From: Yamagishiella unicocca
Taxonomy: Eukaryota > Chlorophyta > Chlorophyceae > Chlamydomonadales > Volvocaceae
Length of the DNA: 64,000 bases
NCBI GenBank assembly: GCA_003116995.1
Contig: BDSL01000104.1
Span: forward strand, 248,001 to 312,000
Direction of reading: 5' to 3'
Below, piece by piece: positions 1 through 12,300 of this stretch (the first letter of the stretch is position 1; every line of letters starts with the position of its first letter). The notes beneath the pieces were generated by a model. That model had not been told where the DNA came from. It saw nothing but the letters and a program-made list of their open reading frames with translations, and ran no database searches. Made by a program: the position numbers and the translations under genes.

Positions 1-312
1 CCACCATCCGGCAGGCATTGCCCCGCAATGAAAGGGTATCCGCCACCAGTGCATGACTCCAGACGGAAGCGCGCGGATGCTGCGGTCGCAGTCAGTGCCG
101 CCAGCTCACACCAAAAACGTTAGCCCTTCTCATGCACCCCCACCACCGTACACCGCTGCGCGCATCCGCATGGATGCGTTATTGGGCTGCTGCTGGAGCC
201 TCCCGGCGCCGGACCTAGCCCACCTGCCGCTGTGTCCAGCTCCTCCTCCGGGGTCCTGTCGTCGCACAGGGCGGCGCCGTGCCCGGTTTTGGGACCCGAT
301 GCGGCAGCCACC
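1..312. other. 3' flank of the kinase gene, no gene seen
   Basis: This stretch lies downstream of the kinase stop codon on the minus strand and is probably 3' UTR or flank. Short proline/arginine-rich frames on both strands are GC artefacts. No TTACA (minus-strand TGTAA) signal is visible here, so the transcript end may lie outside the window. Confidence 0.4.
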
Positions 313-3300
313 CTAGGCCACCCGGCCCGCTGCCGCCGCCACGGCACCAGCCGCCGCCACGGCCACCGCCGCTGGAACAGCGCCGCCCGCCGGGGTCGTC
401 GCGCCGGCCGTCAGCGGCGGCAGCGCCACCCCCCCCGGCGCCGCGGGCGACTGCGGTGCGGCCGCTGCTGGCTGCTGGCCCTGCTGCGCCTGCGCCGATG
501 CCGACGTGAAGGACGCCAGCATCTCCGCCAGCCGGAGCAGCACCTGCGTGAAGGGCGGCCTGGACGCCGGGTCGTTGTCCCAGCACGCCTTGGCCAGGGT
601 GGCGTACTGCTGGGGCACCCCCAGAGGGAAGATGGGCCGGGCCTTCTTCTTGTACACCCTGGGCGGTGGGGCGAGCGGGGGCAGGCAGGTGAGTAAGGTG
701 GGGTGTGTAAAAAAACGTTTTACGCGACGGGACAGGATAGTTGGCGCATGGTCGTTGGGCACCAATTTTGTGGGCGCACGTAAGGTGGGGTGGGGTGCGT
801 GAGGTCCATGTTCTTCCGGTTGCCACCCGGGGCGGCCAGCTGCGGGTGTTGAGGTCCCGGCACAGCCTCCCGGACGGAGCCGCACCTGTCGATGATGGCG
901 TCACGACCCAGACCGCCGTACGCGCGCTGACCCGTGTAGAGCTCCCACATCATGATGCCTGGGGGAGGGGGGTGGGTGGGGCGGGTGGGCGGTTGGGGCG
1001 GTCGGGGTGGGTAGGTGGGGTGGGTGGAGTGGGTCGGTGGACGCGGCACGGCGCTGCGTGGCAACCGAGTGCCGGTTCCCCCCCCCCGGTTCCTCCCCCC
1101 CCCTGTGTCCTCCCCCTCGGTTCCTCCCCCCTGTGTCCTGTCTCCGGTGGCACCATCCCGGGCTGCGCCCCCACATGTCAACACACCAACCCCCTCGCAA
1201 ATCGCAACACAGTGACAGCCTCCTGGCATTACCCCGGCCACTAGGCGCAACCTAACACCCCCAGGCGCCCCAGCGTCCGGTCGCCAGCCCCTGGTGCGCC
1301 CCCCCTCCCCTCCCCTGCCCTGCCCTCCCCCACCCGGTCCTTATGCCACTCCCCCACCCACCGAAGCTGAACGTGTCCACGCTGGTGGTCAACTTGGAGC
1401 CCACCTGCGCACCAGGGAGCGAGCCAGGCAGGGGCGGGGACGGCGGGGGGGGGGAGGTCGAGGTCGGTCGGGCGGTGCGGTACGTCGACCCCCCGCGCGC
1501 GCACAGCCGCCGCATTACAGCCATAAGAGGGGGTGCAGCGGGCCGCCCGCGCCCGCAGCCATTGGGGACGTGCCCCCCCCCGGGGGCTGCTCCGGCCAGT
1601 GTCCCCCGCGCGCTCTCCCCTCCCCTCCACCCCCCGTGCACACCGCCCACCTGGAACAGCTCCGGCGCCAGGTGCGTCACGGTTCCGGAGCCGGAGCGGT
1701 TGACGATGTAGTAGTTCTCGCGCAGCAGCTTGGCCAGCCCGAAGTCCGACAGCTTGGTGACGAAGCTGATGGACTTGGAGCCGTCGGACTTGAGCAGCAC
1801 GTTCTCCGGCTGCAGGGGGAGGGGGCGGCACCCGCGTCAGGGCACGACTGGCAGCACCGTGCCCCCCTGGCAGCACCGTGCCCCCCTGGCAGCACCGTGC
1901 CCTCCTGGCAGCACCGTGCCCTCCTGGCAGCACCGTGCCCTCCTGGCAGCACCGTGCCCTCCTGGCAGCACCGTGCCCTCCTGGCAGCACCGTGCCCTCC
2001 TGGCAGCACCGTGCCCTCCTGGCAGCACCGTGCCCTCCTGGCAGCACCGTGCCCTCCTGGCAGCACCGTGCCCCCCTGGCAGCACCGTGCCCCCCTGGCA
2101 GCACCGTGCCCCCCTGGCAGCACCGTGCCCTCCTGGCAGCACCGTGCCCTCCTGGCAGCACCGTGCCCTCCTGGCAGCACCGTGCCCTCCTGGCAGCACC
2201 GTGCCCCCCTGGCAGCACCGTGCCCCCCGGGAACCCAGATGCAGCGGCCGCGTCCCCTCCCGTTGCGTTGTGTCCCCACCAGGCCCCCCCTTCCTCTTCC
2301 CACGTCCAGAAACCGGTCCTTTTGGCCCCCCTCCCCCCCGGCGGTCCGCGCGCGCAGCCCACCTTGATGTCGCAGTGGATGAGTTTCAGCGAGTGCAGGT
2401 GCTGTATGGCCTGCGCCACCTCGATCAGCACTTGCACGATGGCGCACAGGTCCACAGCCACGGAGGTGTTGCCCAGCCGCTTGTGGAAGACGCCCTTCTT
2501 CATGGCGTGGCGCAGGGAGGCCTGGGGGCGGGGGGGGAGCGGGGGTCAAGAGGGGGAAGGGGCGGGGTGCGGGTGGGTTTCGAGGAAGACCCGTGAGGGG
2601 AGGCGAGGTGCCGGGCGACAAAGTGGGTCCCGCGAGGGCGCAGGAGGAGCCGTGTGAGCCGGGCGGGCGGGCCGAGGGCGGCCACCAGGGCCGGGGCGGG
2701 TCTGGTGGCTCTGGCTACAGCCCCCCCGGCCTAGCTCCCCGGACCAACTAGCCGTGTGGGTCGGCCCGCCCGTCTGAAGCCCCATGCAGGGGTCTCGCTG
2801 GGGCAGCACGTGGGGGAGCAGCGGCAGCTGCAGCTGCTGTGCGGCGGCGGCGCAGCTCCCCCCTGCCCGCCGGGCTCTCACTTCGTGCCAACAAAACCCT
2901 CCCCTCCCTTCCCCTTCCCTCCCCTGGGAAGCTCTCTCTAGGGATCCGAGCCATTCGCCGTATTCAGTGCAGTGCGGTGCGCATGCATGGCGACGAACGC
3001 CCGCCCCCTCCCCGCGCCCCCCAGGCGGTCACCGCTCCCCGCCCCTTTCCCGGCCCCCCCAGGCGGCCCCCCCCCCTCCCCACCCACCTTGTCGCAGTAC
3101 TCCATGACCAAGATGTTGCACGTGGCTAGGCTGCGGTCCTCGTCGGGCTGCAGCCGCCGGAACCTGCTTTGGAAGTCAAGGCAATGGGTTTGACAACACG
3201 GGTGGCGTTTCAATGCCCCTGCGCCCACTCGTTCCTCAGCTGTGCAACCTGAGGCGCTGACTCACGCCGCGGGACCCGCAGCGCCCGCTGCATTCCACAG

Positions 3301-6300
3301 TGCGTGCACGTGCTAACCTGCAGGGTTGCTTTGCACCCCACAGGGCATCGAGGCCCCGGTGTCCCAGCCCAGACGGATACCGCTGTGCGATCCCAGCCTG
3401 TGCCTGCATACACCGGTATCGTATGCCCCACCAGATGCAGGGGCGTGCTTCATACCCGCCTGCGGCCCCCTCGGTCCCTAGGCCCTCATGCCTAACCCCC
3501 CTCTCACCCCTCCCCTACGGCCTTCCTCTCACCCCCCCCCCTTAGCCCCCCCCCCCCGCACGGCGACGTTCCCACCTAACGTTGATGCGCCCCTCCACCG
3601 GGCTTGGCGAGTTGGTGCCGCTGGCGTCCTCCACCATGTCCGTGAAGCAGTTGAACACCTGGATGATGTGCGGGTGGCTCACCTGCACGGAAACAACATC
3701 AGGGTGGTGGTGGTGGCGGTGGTGGTGGTGGTGGTGGGGCAGAAAAGGCCCGGTTACACGACATGGGTAGGATAGCTGGCGCCTGAGGCGGGTGTGTGTG
3801 CAGGCCGGGGGGGGGACCGCGGCAAGACGCAGCTGCCAGCCGGGACCTCGGCGGCACCGCTCTCCGGGCCGCTGCATCCAGCCCCCCCAGGTGGTTTCGG
3901 GGCCTGCAGCAGCCGGGCCTCTCTTACCCCGCAGCACACCAGGACCGCCCTGACCTCCCTCCAGATGCGGCCCCGGCGCATTCCACAGGCCAGCACCGGC
4001 TCCAGTCCCGACGTGGCTGGCTCCTCGAGACGGGAGAACGGCGCTCCTGTACGGCGCACTAACCCTCGACAACACCCGACCCACTGTTACCCAGCCAACC
4101 CACATTACCCCCAGCCAACCCATTGTGGGTTTCCTCGCCCTGTCCAGCTAGTGAAGCTGGACAGCACCTACAGATGACAAGAGAGTCATCACGTCCGACC
4201 GGGGCTTGTCCAAGCCCCGCAGCCTCCGGGCCCCCCGCCGTCCTTTTCAAGTCCCTGCCGTGTCCCTCCTGGTCCCTGCCGTGTCCCTCCTGGCCCCCTG
4301 CCATGTCCCTCCTGGTCCCCCTGCCGTGTCCCTCCTGGTCCCCCTGCCGTGTCCCTCCTCGTCCCTGCCATGTCCCTCCTGGTCCCCCTGCCCTGTCCCT
4401 CCTGGTCCCCTGCCATGTCCCTCCTGGTCCCTGCCGTGTCCCTCCTGGTCCCCTGCCATGTCCCTCCTGGTCCCTGCCATGTCCCTCCTGGTCCCCTGCC
4501 ATGTCCCTCCTGGTCCCCCTGCCGTGTCCCTCCTGGTCCCCCTGCCGTGTCCCTCCGGGCCCCCCGCCGTCCTTTTCAAGTCCCTGCCGTGTCCCTCCTG
4601 GTCCCTGCCGTGTCCCTCCTGGCCCCCTGCCATGTCCCTCCTGGTCCCCCTGCCGTGTCCCTCCTGGTCCCCCTGCCGTGTCCCTCCTCGTCCCTGCCAT
4701 GTCCCTCCTGGTCCCCCTGCCGTGTCCCTCCTGGTCCCCCTGCCGTGTCCCTCCTGGTCCCTGCCATGTCCCTCCTGGTCCCCTGCCATGTCCCTCCTGG
4801 CCCCCTGCCATGTCCCTCCTGGTCCCCCTGCCGTGTCCCTCCTGGTCCCCCTGCCATGTCCCTCCTGGTCCCCCTGCCATGTCCCTCCTGGTCCCCTGCC
4901 ATGTCCCTCCTGGTCCCTGCCATGTCCCTCCTGGTCCCTGCCATGTCCCTCCTGGTCCCCCTGCCGTGTCCCTCCTGGTCCCCTGCCATGTCCCTCCTGG
5001 CCCCTGCCATGTCCCTCCTGGCCCCTGCCATGTCCCTCCTGGTCCCCTGCCACCCGAACCCAACCCACCGTGGTGAGCACCGCCATCTCCAGCGCGTCCT
5101 TCATCGCCTGCCGCTCGTGCTGCCGGGCGTACATGACCTGCACCGCGCAAGAAACGACCAGGCAGTGCGGGCACAGCTGGGTCCCGCATCCGCGACTGGC
5201 TGCGCTGTGGTCGGTGCGGTGCCGCACCCGAAGCTGCCTCCTCACGAGCACAGCCCGTCCGTCTTGTGGGTTTTCGCCTGGTGCCGCCGACTAGGCAGCC
5301 GTTCCTTTCAAACGTCCCCGTCACCAGCGATTCAACGCAACGCACGACGCCCTGCAGAGATGCTTCAGGCCGACGTCCTCACCGTCATGCCGCTATTTCA
5401 TCGCTGCCGCCACTACCCGCCCCTCCACCGCCTGCCCCAGATGACCCACCTTGACCGCAGCGATGCTGCCCTTGAAGGTCCCCTTGTACACCACCCCGAA
5501 GCCACCCTTGCCCACAATCTCCGTCAGCGTCAGCTCCTCGATCCACTCGTGCTGCTGCGCCGTTTTGGCGTGCGTCTTACGCAGCTCGTGCTGCAGCACC
5601 TTGAGCATCGCCTCCGTGCACGATCGCTTCACCACCACCGGCTTCGCCACGCCCTCCGAGTTCAGGTACATTGAGTCGCCCTGCGCCTGCGGGCCCCCCG
5701 AGGCGCCCGAGCCCCCCAAGGTCTCCTGCCGGTCCCGCTCGTCCACGCTGGTCGTGGCGCCACCTCGCTGCGTGTGTGCGGTTGCGGGGCGAGTGGGCGG
5801 GAGCCGGGAGAGCAGGGGCAGTGTGGGCGGGAGCCGGGAGAGCAGGGGCGGTGTGGGCGGGAGCCGGGAGTGGGTGCGGAGCCGGAATCCGGGTAGGGTC
5901 GAGTACTCAGGCAGGCTCGTATAGCACACAGAAAGCTCGGCTCGTGCGTTTCTACCTGACGAGGATGAAGAACATCGCGCGGAGCCGGCTGCGGCGGAGC
6001 CGGATTCACAAACCCCAGCGCGCATGTGGCAGTGCAGGGCATGTCTCATGCAGCGCCGTTACTGGGTTGGCTCTTCGGTGTTACGAAACCCCATTGTGCT
6101 TCCGCCGTGCGCTCCCGTCGCCAAATGCATGGTGAAGCATTTCCCGACCTTTGGCTGGTCAATGCAAACCGCCACGTGCCGCTAACCGTTTCTGCCTCCC
6201 CCCACGTGGCTAACAAATTGAGACGGCAGACCACGGGCAGCCGGTCCGCAACATTGCCCATGCCGCAACCTCAGTCCCCTTTGCGTTGTGCAGCTGGCTG

Positions 6301-8697
6301 CAACCCTGCACCAGGACCCCCATACCCTACTGAATCTAGGCCCGAGCGGTTAGCGGATGCGCCAACGTGCGAGCGTGGCTTTACTGATCTTGCACCCGCC
6401 TCTCCACCCCCTCCCAGGACCTTATCGTCAGGATGCTGTCTCAAATCCTGTCTCCACCCCCTCCCAGTACCCTACCGTCAGGATGCTGTCCCAGATCTGA
6501 TCGCGCTGCGGCTGCAGCCGCTTCGCCAGCAGCAGCACCACGCTGTTCACAAGGCCCATGAGCAGGTCCTTGATGTTCTGGAAGTTGCTGGTGGTCTCCA
6601 GCGTCACGTAGAAGCCGCCGAACGTCACGCCGTCAAAGATGAGCGGCAGCACCACGATGGAGGCCACCATCTCCTGGCCGGAGATGAAGATGTCGGTGGC
6701 GGGCTTCATGCACGACTGGATGTACGAGGCACAGTCCGAGACGAAGCGCGCCTTCCCTTTTTGTACTGCGTCCAACAACAACGTGTTTTCAAGCTGGATC
6801 TCCGTCACGTGGATCTGCGGCGCGCTGTCGCGCATGTCCATCGGCATCCCCGCATTGCCGTAGCCCTCCACAGCCGACATGGCGCGGTCGGGCTCGAAGA
6901 TGAGGGCCCGGGACATGTCCGTGGAGGGCAGCAGCGCCAGGCGGCAGCCGGTGCGGATGTTGGTGGCCCGCAGTAGCAGGCTGTGCGCGCCTCGCAGCAG
7001 CTGGTGGACCACGTTGGTGTAGTCGGGCGACGCATCTAGGTTCCGCATGAGCTGGCACAGGTTCTGCGTTTGCTCGCTGCGCAGGTAGTAGAGCAGCCCC
7101 GTGGAGAGGCAGCCCAGCATGGGCTCCCACCTGCGGCGCAGAGTGACGGATACGGGAAGCGAGGTGGGTGGGTGGCAATTGGCTGATGGGGCACCCGGTG
7201 AGGCCAACAAACGGTATACCGCGGAATTTGATAGCTGCCGGCTTCAAGAGGTGGCTGCGGTATCATTGCGCGAAGATGCTTATTCTGGCTCGCTGGTGGC
7301 CGCGAAACGAAGTAAGCAGAAAGGTAGTAGCGTGCGCCAATGCAACCCATGTGTTAAGAAACCGTACGGCACGGATGGACACGCAAGAACGCCCTTGATT
7401 GCGACACCCGATACTCTAGTGTTCATTTGAACAACACGATTGTCGGAGTGGCGGGGTGGAGCAAAGACCGAGTTACATATAACATACCCTGAATTACCCT
7501 CGTACACCATGTACACGGTGCAACGGACCTGCTGTCCAGTGTCACCCCGCCTTCACTTACCACTCCACCTCGAAGCCATCTGCGTCCTCCTTGGCAATCG
7601 TCAACACAGACAGTACCTCGTGGTCCGTCGAAATAGGGATGGACAAGAATGACCGCAGACCGTACTTATACAGTGCTTGGAAATCCATCGGGAGCTGCGC
7701 TGCCTCAGCATCATTTTTTGCTGTGAGGTACAGGTACACAGGCTGCTGGAGCAGATGCGCGGCCGACCACTGAGACCCGCGCATAACCGGTGTCCGCTCC
7801 AACTCGTGCGCGCCGACACCGTAGGCGGCCAACAGCACGAATGATGTACAATGATCCGTGAGCCCAGTAATACTGCAATCCAGGCACAATGGCAGGCATG
7901 GCCGCTTAGAGGAGAGCGATCGTCAGCCTTTTATTACTACCTGCTTGACACACTCCATTGTTGCATGCACCGTTACCGAGAGAGTGTCAAAAAACTCAAA
8001 ATATAATGGCTGTGCTTTGCGCAAGCCGATTATCGTGTCACACCATAAGTGTTACTGGCCCATGCACACCTGCATAGTCCTACACTAAGGTGTTTTTGAA
8101 GAAGCTCAGACGCCTCGTTGAGAGCAATCGTAGGAGTGGGATTTAATGATGCAAGCTTCTGTAGGACAAGCTTGACCTGTGTAGCGGGGCGGGCGTAAGG
8201 ACCGCGTCGTCATTCGTTACATAGGCCGCGAGATACCTCGTGACAAGTTACGGGGAATGTACCCACAAATTGGACATGCCTGTATGACCAAATCTCACCT
8301 CGCCAAGGTTCAAGCGCAGGATTTCGGCCAAGTTAGTCCCGGCCATGCTCTTGGTGGGAGTCCCCTCCAGTTTGTCCGTGCCCGTGGCTGCAGAAGGCAA
8401 GCCGCCACTGCTCCTAGAGTTGATGATTGCCTCTTTCTGCCAAGGCGGAACAGCTGCCGCTTGGAATGATGAGTCGGCAGACTCCGCGAGTAGCGCAGGT
8501 GACGGAGCTGAAGTCGACTCTTTCGTTTCAGGCTGCGGCTTGGGCGCTGGCGGAGGCGGGGATGCTACCTGATAGGGTGCCTGCCTCTGTGCTGCGGTAG
8601 CTGCTCCACCTCCGTTAGCCGATGTCGTGGGTGCTGGGGCAGGCTTAGGGCTAGCGGACTCAGCAGGGCTACTATTGCCGAAGCAAAGGCACCCCAT
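313..8697 (-). CDS. GAF-domain tyrosine-kinase-like (TKL/Raf-like) protein kinase, 12 exons
   Basis: Predicted Ser/Thr-Tyr kinase of about 915 residues with a GAF-type sensory region. Exons (minus strand): 8697-8299, 7904-7561, 7130-6476, 5767-5450, 5137-5069, 3682-3576, 3163-3088, 2521-2363, 1809-1651, 1404-1362, 958-886, 658-313. Together they give one open frame. The N-terminus MGCLCFG fits N-myristoylation plus cysteine palmitoylation, suggesting membrane attachment (inference). Residues about 134-466 are GAF-like. The kinase domain starts near residue 545: glycine loop GKGGFGVV, ATP lysine in AAVK (about residue 572), catalytic loop HCDIKPENVLL, SDFGLAK, APE in LAPELF, the subdomain IX motif DTFSFG, and a terminal SRPPF motif. 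The Arg before the catalytic Asp is replaced by Cys, making it a non-RD kinase. An Ala/Pro/Gln-rich tail follows. The ligand of the GAF region is unknown. Two introns hold large minisatellites. Confidence 0.87.
1848..2232. repeat. 19-bp minisatellite in a kinase intron
   Basis: About 20 head-to-tail copies of a 19-bp unit (TGGCAGCACCGTGCCCTCC, with C/T variation near the end) fill most of the intron between the HCDIK exon (ends at 2363) and the PENVLL exon (starts at 1809). The array stays open in several frames on both strands, which produces false ORFs of more than 300 codons. Confidence 0.95.
4227..5052. repeat. 22-24 bp minisatellite with higher-order duplication, in a kinase intron
   Basis: A tandem array of a CCTGCCGTGTCCCTCCTGGT-type unit, length varying with the number of C residues, fills most of the 3683-5068 intron with roughly 35 copies. 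A distinctive block containing GTCCTTTTCAAGTCC occurs at about 4240 and again at about 4569, followed by the same order of variant units. A block of about 330 bp has therefore been duplicated inside the array. Confidence 0.95.
5793..5871. repeat. 30-bp tandem repeat, about 2.6 copies
   Basis: A unit beginning GTGGGCGGGAGCCGGGAG is repeated in the kinase intron immediately 5' (in gene sense) of the exon that carries the glycine loop. Confidence 0.85.
6405..6497. repeat. Short tandem duplication across a kinase exon/intron boundary
   Basis: The segment CTCCACCCCCTCCCAG followed by TCAGGATGCTGTC occurs twice, about 56 bp apart (around 6405-6440 and 6461-6497). The right-hand copy contains the real exon end and its GTAGGG donor (minus strand, exon starts at 6476). 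In the left copy the equivalent donor reads GATAAGG, so it lacks GT. Confidence 0.7.
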
Positions 8698-9379
8698 AGC
8701 GTGGGCAGGGTGACGCCTAGACTGGCGCCACCATAGTGGTGTTGTAGAATGGTGTACGCCGCAAAATGTCTTTTCCTACAGTTTACTTCGCACGTTACGA
8801 AGTACAAAATGCTAAGTAACGTCTGGTAGGGCAGCAACGAACACGAACTGAGTCGGGGAGAAGCCTGTGGCAGGGCGCGAAGGGGAAAGCCACGCAAATC
8901 CTATTACTATAAACAGCCCACGTAGGTCGTCTTTCAGTTCGGTATAACACTATAGCGTGTGCATGCAGCATTGGATGCGGCGTTTCCTGCCCAGGCTGCC
9001 CTCACCACATCGTAACTGTACGGCCCTAACCTCCGAGTATTTCGGCATACTGCATTACAACGTGCGTGAATACGGCACCTTCTTTTACACTGCAAATCCA
9101 TGCCCTTGCGCACATGATGGACCGATTATCGGGGCATGACAAACAGGCAAATCTTATGGCGCCGGGTGGCCTCGGTTCGCCTGGGAAACTATACGATGCG
9201 TAATCAAGTAATAGTTGATGCTTCGCATATCCTGACGTAATTGCACATTGCGCTTTTACTGGCTCGCGGCGCACGAGTTGGCGGGAGCTCTAATTTCGAG
9301 GCCCAAGCATTGCAGTCCTACCATGGGAGCCTGTTCATGTCCGAACCGTTGTAAATATTAATAAGAGCCTGCGCCGTTG
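8698..9379. promoter_or_regulatory. Divergent upstream region, kinase / GYF protein
   Basis: About 680 bp separate the two start codons, which point away from each other, so both promoters and 5' UTRs should lie here. The region is less GC-rich than the coding DNA. An A/T-rich patch CTATAAAC near 8907 is the only TATA-like sequence noticed. No coding exon could be supported. Confidence 0.4.
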
Positions 9380-12300
9380 ATGACTCTCGAGGGGGGATGG
9401 CGCTATATCGATCATGCGGGACAGCTCCGGGTACGTGGATGTAGCCAAAGGAGTCATCCGCCAGGGATATAAGAGTGCAGCACCCATGGGGAGCGGCGAG
9501 CGTTCGGCCAACCCTGCCCTGCCCTTGCCTGCAGGGGCCAATACCCCTGGACGCGATGCGCGGCCTCCTGCGGGACGGCAATCTCGGCAACGAGACCCAG
9601 GTGCGGTGCGATCCGGTACCTCAACTCCTCCCCTTCCTTTACCGGTCCAAGGATACCTCTCCACCCCACCCTGGCCATGCGGATTCGGACGCCCTCTCCC
9701 TGCCCACGCCCATCGCCACCCATGCCCGGCACCCTCAAGCCCCCCGCGTGTGCGCCTGCGGCCTACACACCCCCAGCGGACTCCGCCCGCATACATCCGC
9801 GCTTGTTGCAGCGCATACCTCGCCTGCTGCGCTGCTGCATGTGTGTCGCATCCCGGGTGCGGATATCCCTGCCCTCCTGTGCGCATCACCGCCTGGTGGA
9901 CCCCAACCCAGTCCCGGCAGCTCCTCGTGCCATCCTCCGCGGCCTAAACCCGGCACTATGTCCTCGTACTCTCGCCCCCGCCCCTCCCCTCCCGCCCCCG
10001 CCAGGTGCACCACCGCATGATGGGCTGGCGCTGGCTGGGTCACGTGCTGCTGGGATCCAGCTACAGCCACCCGCGGGGTGATGGCCACCGGGCCCTGGGG
10101 CCCGCAGCTGTGTCGGGGGGGGCCAGGGACAGGGCAGGAGGGGGCGGGGGCGGCGGCGCCGCCGCCGCAACGTCTGCGGCCGCGGGCGGCTCCCGGGGTG
10201 TCGCTGGCTGCGGGGTGCCCCAGACCCAGCAGCCCGCGGCCCCCGCGGCCGCTGCTGCGGCCCAGGCCCCCAAGGCCAAGGCCCAGGCGGCACCACGGGT
10301 GGCGGTCCCGGCGCAGCGCTCGAACCCACTGGCACCCAAGGCCCCGCCAGCAGCGCCGCCAGCAGCGCCGCCCAGCGCCCCTGCGGACCCAGTAAGGCGC
10401 CAGGGGGGTGCTGCTGCCGCCGCTGCTGCTGCAGCCGTCGCCAAGCCGCCGTCAAAAGCCGGCCCCGCCCCCGCTGCGCTCCAGCGGGGTGCGTCCGAGG
10501 GCTCCCACGGGGCGTACCTGGACGCGACCCACATCCCGCATCGCGCTGCCGAGCAGCTGTTCCTGCTGGTGGACGACTCGCCGGACCCGCCGGAGGAGGC
10601 TGGAGCCGGCTGGCGGGGCGGAGCGGCCGAGCCGGACGGGGGTCGCGTGGGATGCGACGCCGAGGGTGACGACGACGACGACGACGATGGTGGTGGCTTG
10701 GGCGGCCTCGTGATTCCCTCGGCCAAGAGGCAGCGGAGGGATGGGCACTCAGCGGTTTCGTTGTGGCCCGCGAAGCGGCAGCAGCACTCCCAGGAGGTGC
10801 CGCAACAGCAGCAGCAGCAGCAGCAGCAGCCGGCAGTGGAGGGGCGTCCACAGGCTAGGACGGAACCGCAGCTAAAGCCGGCACAGCCAAAGCCACCGCA
10901 GGCAGCACGGCTGCCGGCTTTGGCCAGACAGGCGCCCGCTGCCCCCAAGGACGGCCGACCCGCGGGTCCTGCTACAGCTACAGCCCAGGCCAACGGTGGC
11001 AAAGCCGGCGTACCGCAGGCAAGCAAGCGACGTAAGTTGGAGGCAGCGGAGCCGGCGGAGGCGGGGGCAGCAGCTCCTGGCCGCGGTGGCCCCGCAGGGG
11101 GGGGAGCGAAGGGGAGGGGTATGGTCACTGGCGCAGCTGGCGGTCCAGGGGGGTTGCCGCGGGGCACAGCTCTGGCTTCGGGCCGCCAGGCGTCGGCCCC
11201 AGCTGGCGCACTCGGCGACATGACCGCGGCCAGGCCTGCAGCCGCGGGAGGGAAGACTGCCGGCGCAGTGGCAGTGGCAAAGGCGGCGGCAGCTACGGGT
11301 GCAGATGCCCTGGCGGCGGCGGCGGGTCAAAGGGTGGCTATCGGGTCCGAGCCCGGGGCCGCAGGTGCTCCGGGCCATGGGTCCTCCGCTCAGGGGTTGG
11401 GGGCAGGCAACCCCGGCGGTGTAGCAGCAGGCAAGGCGGCCCCCGAGCAGCCAGCCGCCCCCGCCGGCAAGCCCCCCGCTGGCGCCGCTGCGCTGGGCAG
11501 AGCGGCCTCGGCCCCAGCTGGCTCGGTCCCTGTGCTGCGAGAGTCGCCGTCGCTCCCGCCCGGTGCCGGCAAGCTGTCAGAGCAGGCGCCCGTGCCGCCC
11601 CTCGGCGAGGTGGCAGTGGAGGCAGCAGTGCAGCCACCACGGCCCCTGCTGGGGTTCTCGGCGGCCGCGGCTCGGCAGGCGCGACAGGCCCTTGCCATGC
11701 CCAAAATAGGTGGGGTTTTGAGGAAGACCCGTAGTTGGGGGGGAAGCGGGGGGAGGGTTTGATGATGAAACCCGCGGAAGGGGCGCAGAAGGAAGAAAAA
11801 GGGAGGAAGAGAGAGAAAGAGAGTTGCTAGCGGGGGAAGGCACGGCCTCGCCTGGTCTGCCAGCTTGGGCGGGCCTCCTACAGCGATGTACGGCTGAGGG
11901 ACGGGACGCGAAGCCTCACCCCTCACCCCTCACCCCTCACCCCTCACCGTTCCGTGTCTGTCTGGCTGCCCGCCTGCCTGCTCGCAGCAAACCTCCGACC
12001 CAAGCCGTCCTTCCTGGGGTCGCTGACCAGCGCCGCCGCTGCCGCCTCGGCGGCCCCCCTCAAGCCCTCTCTCATGGACACCTGGGATAACGTGAGCAGC
12101 CGCCAGAGCATGAGTTCAAATCCGTGTGTCGGCACTGAACAATAGGACGGGCGGCCAGGGCCCTCAGGCAACCTCTTCGGCTGACATTTGTTTCTTCACG
12201 CGCCAAAGCTCCAGGCCTGCCTGGCAGCAGGGCAAGGCACCTCGCCGACTAGCCTGCCTGGCAGCAGGGCAAGGCACCTCGCCGACTAGCCTGCCTGGCA

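Noticed and set aside
1677..2657. Long ORFs on both strands over the 19-bp array (up to about 420 codons)
   Set aside because: They are read through a minisatellite in an intron. The kinase exons on either side join in frame without them.
4059..5674. Proline- or glycine-rich repeat-protein ORFs on both strands
   Set aside because: Open only because the tandem units lack stops. The region is an intron of the kinase gene.
9414..9947. Direct read-through ORF of 177 codons, and a non-GT splice from GVIRQ to GPIPLD
   Set aside because: It gives a tempting motif but needs a donor reading GG. The alternative exon 9380-9430 with a GTACGT donor joins in frame and supplies the GYF tryptophan.
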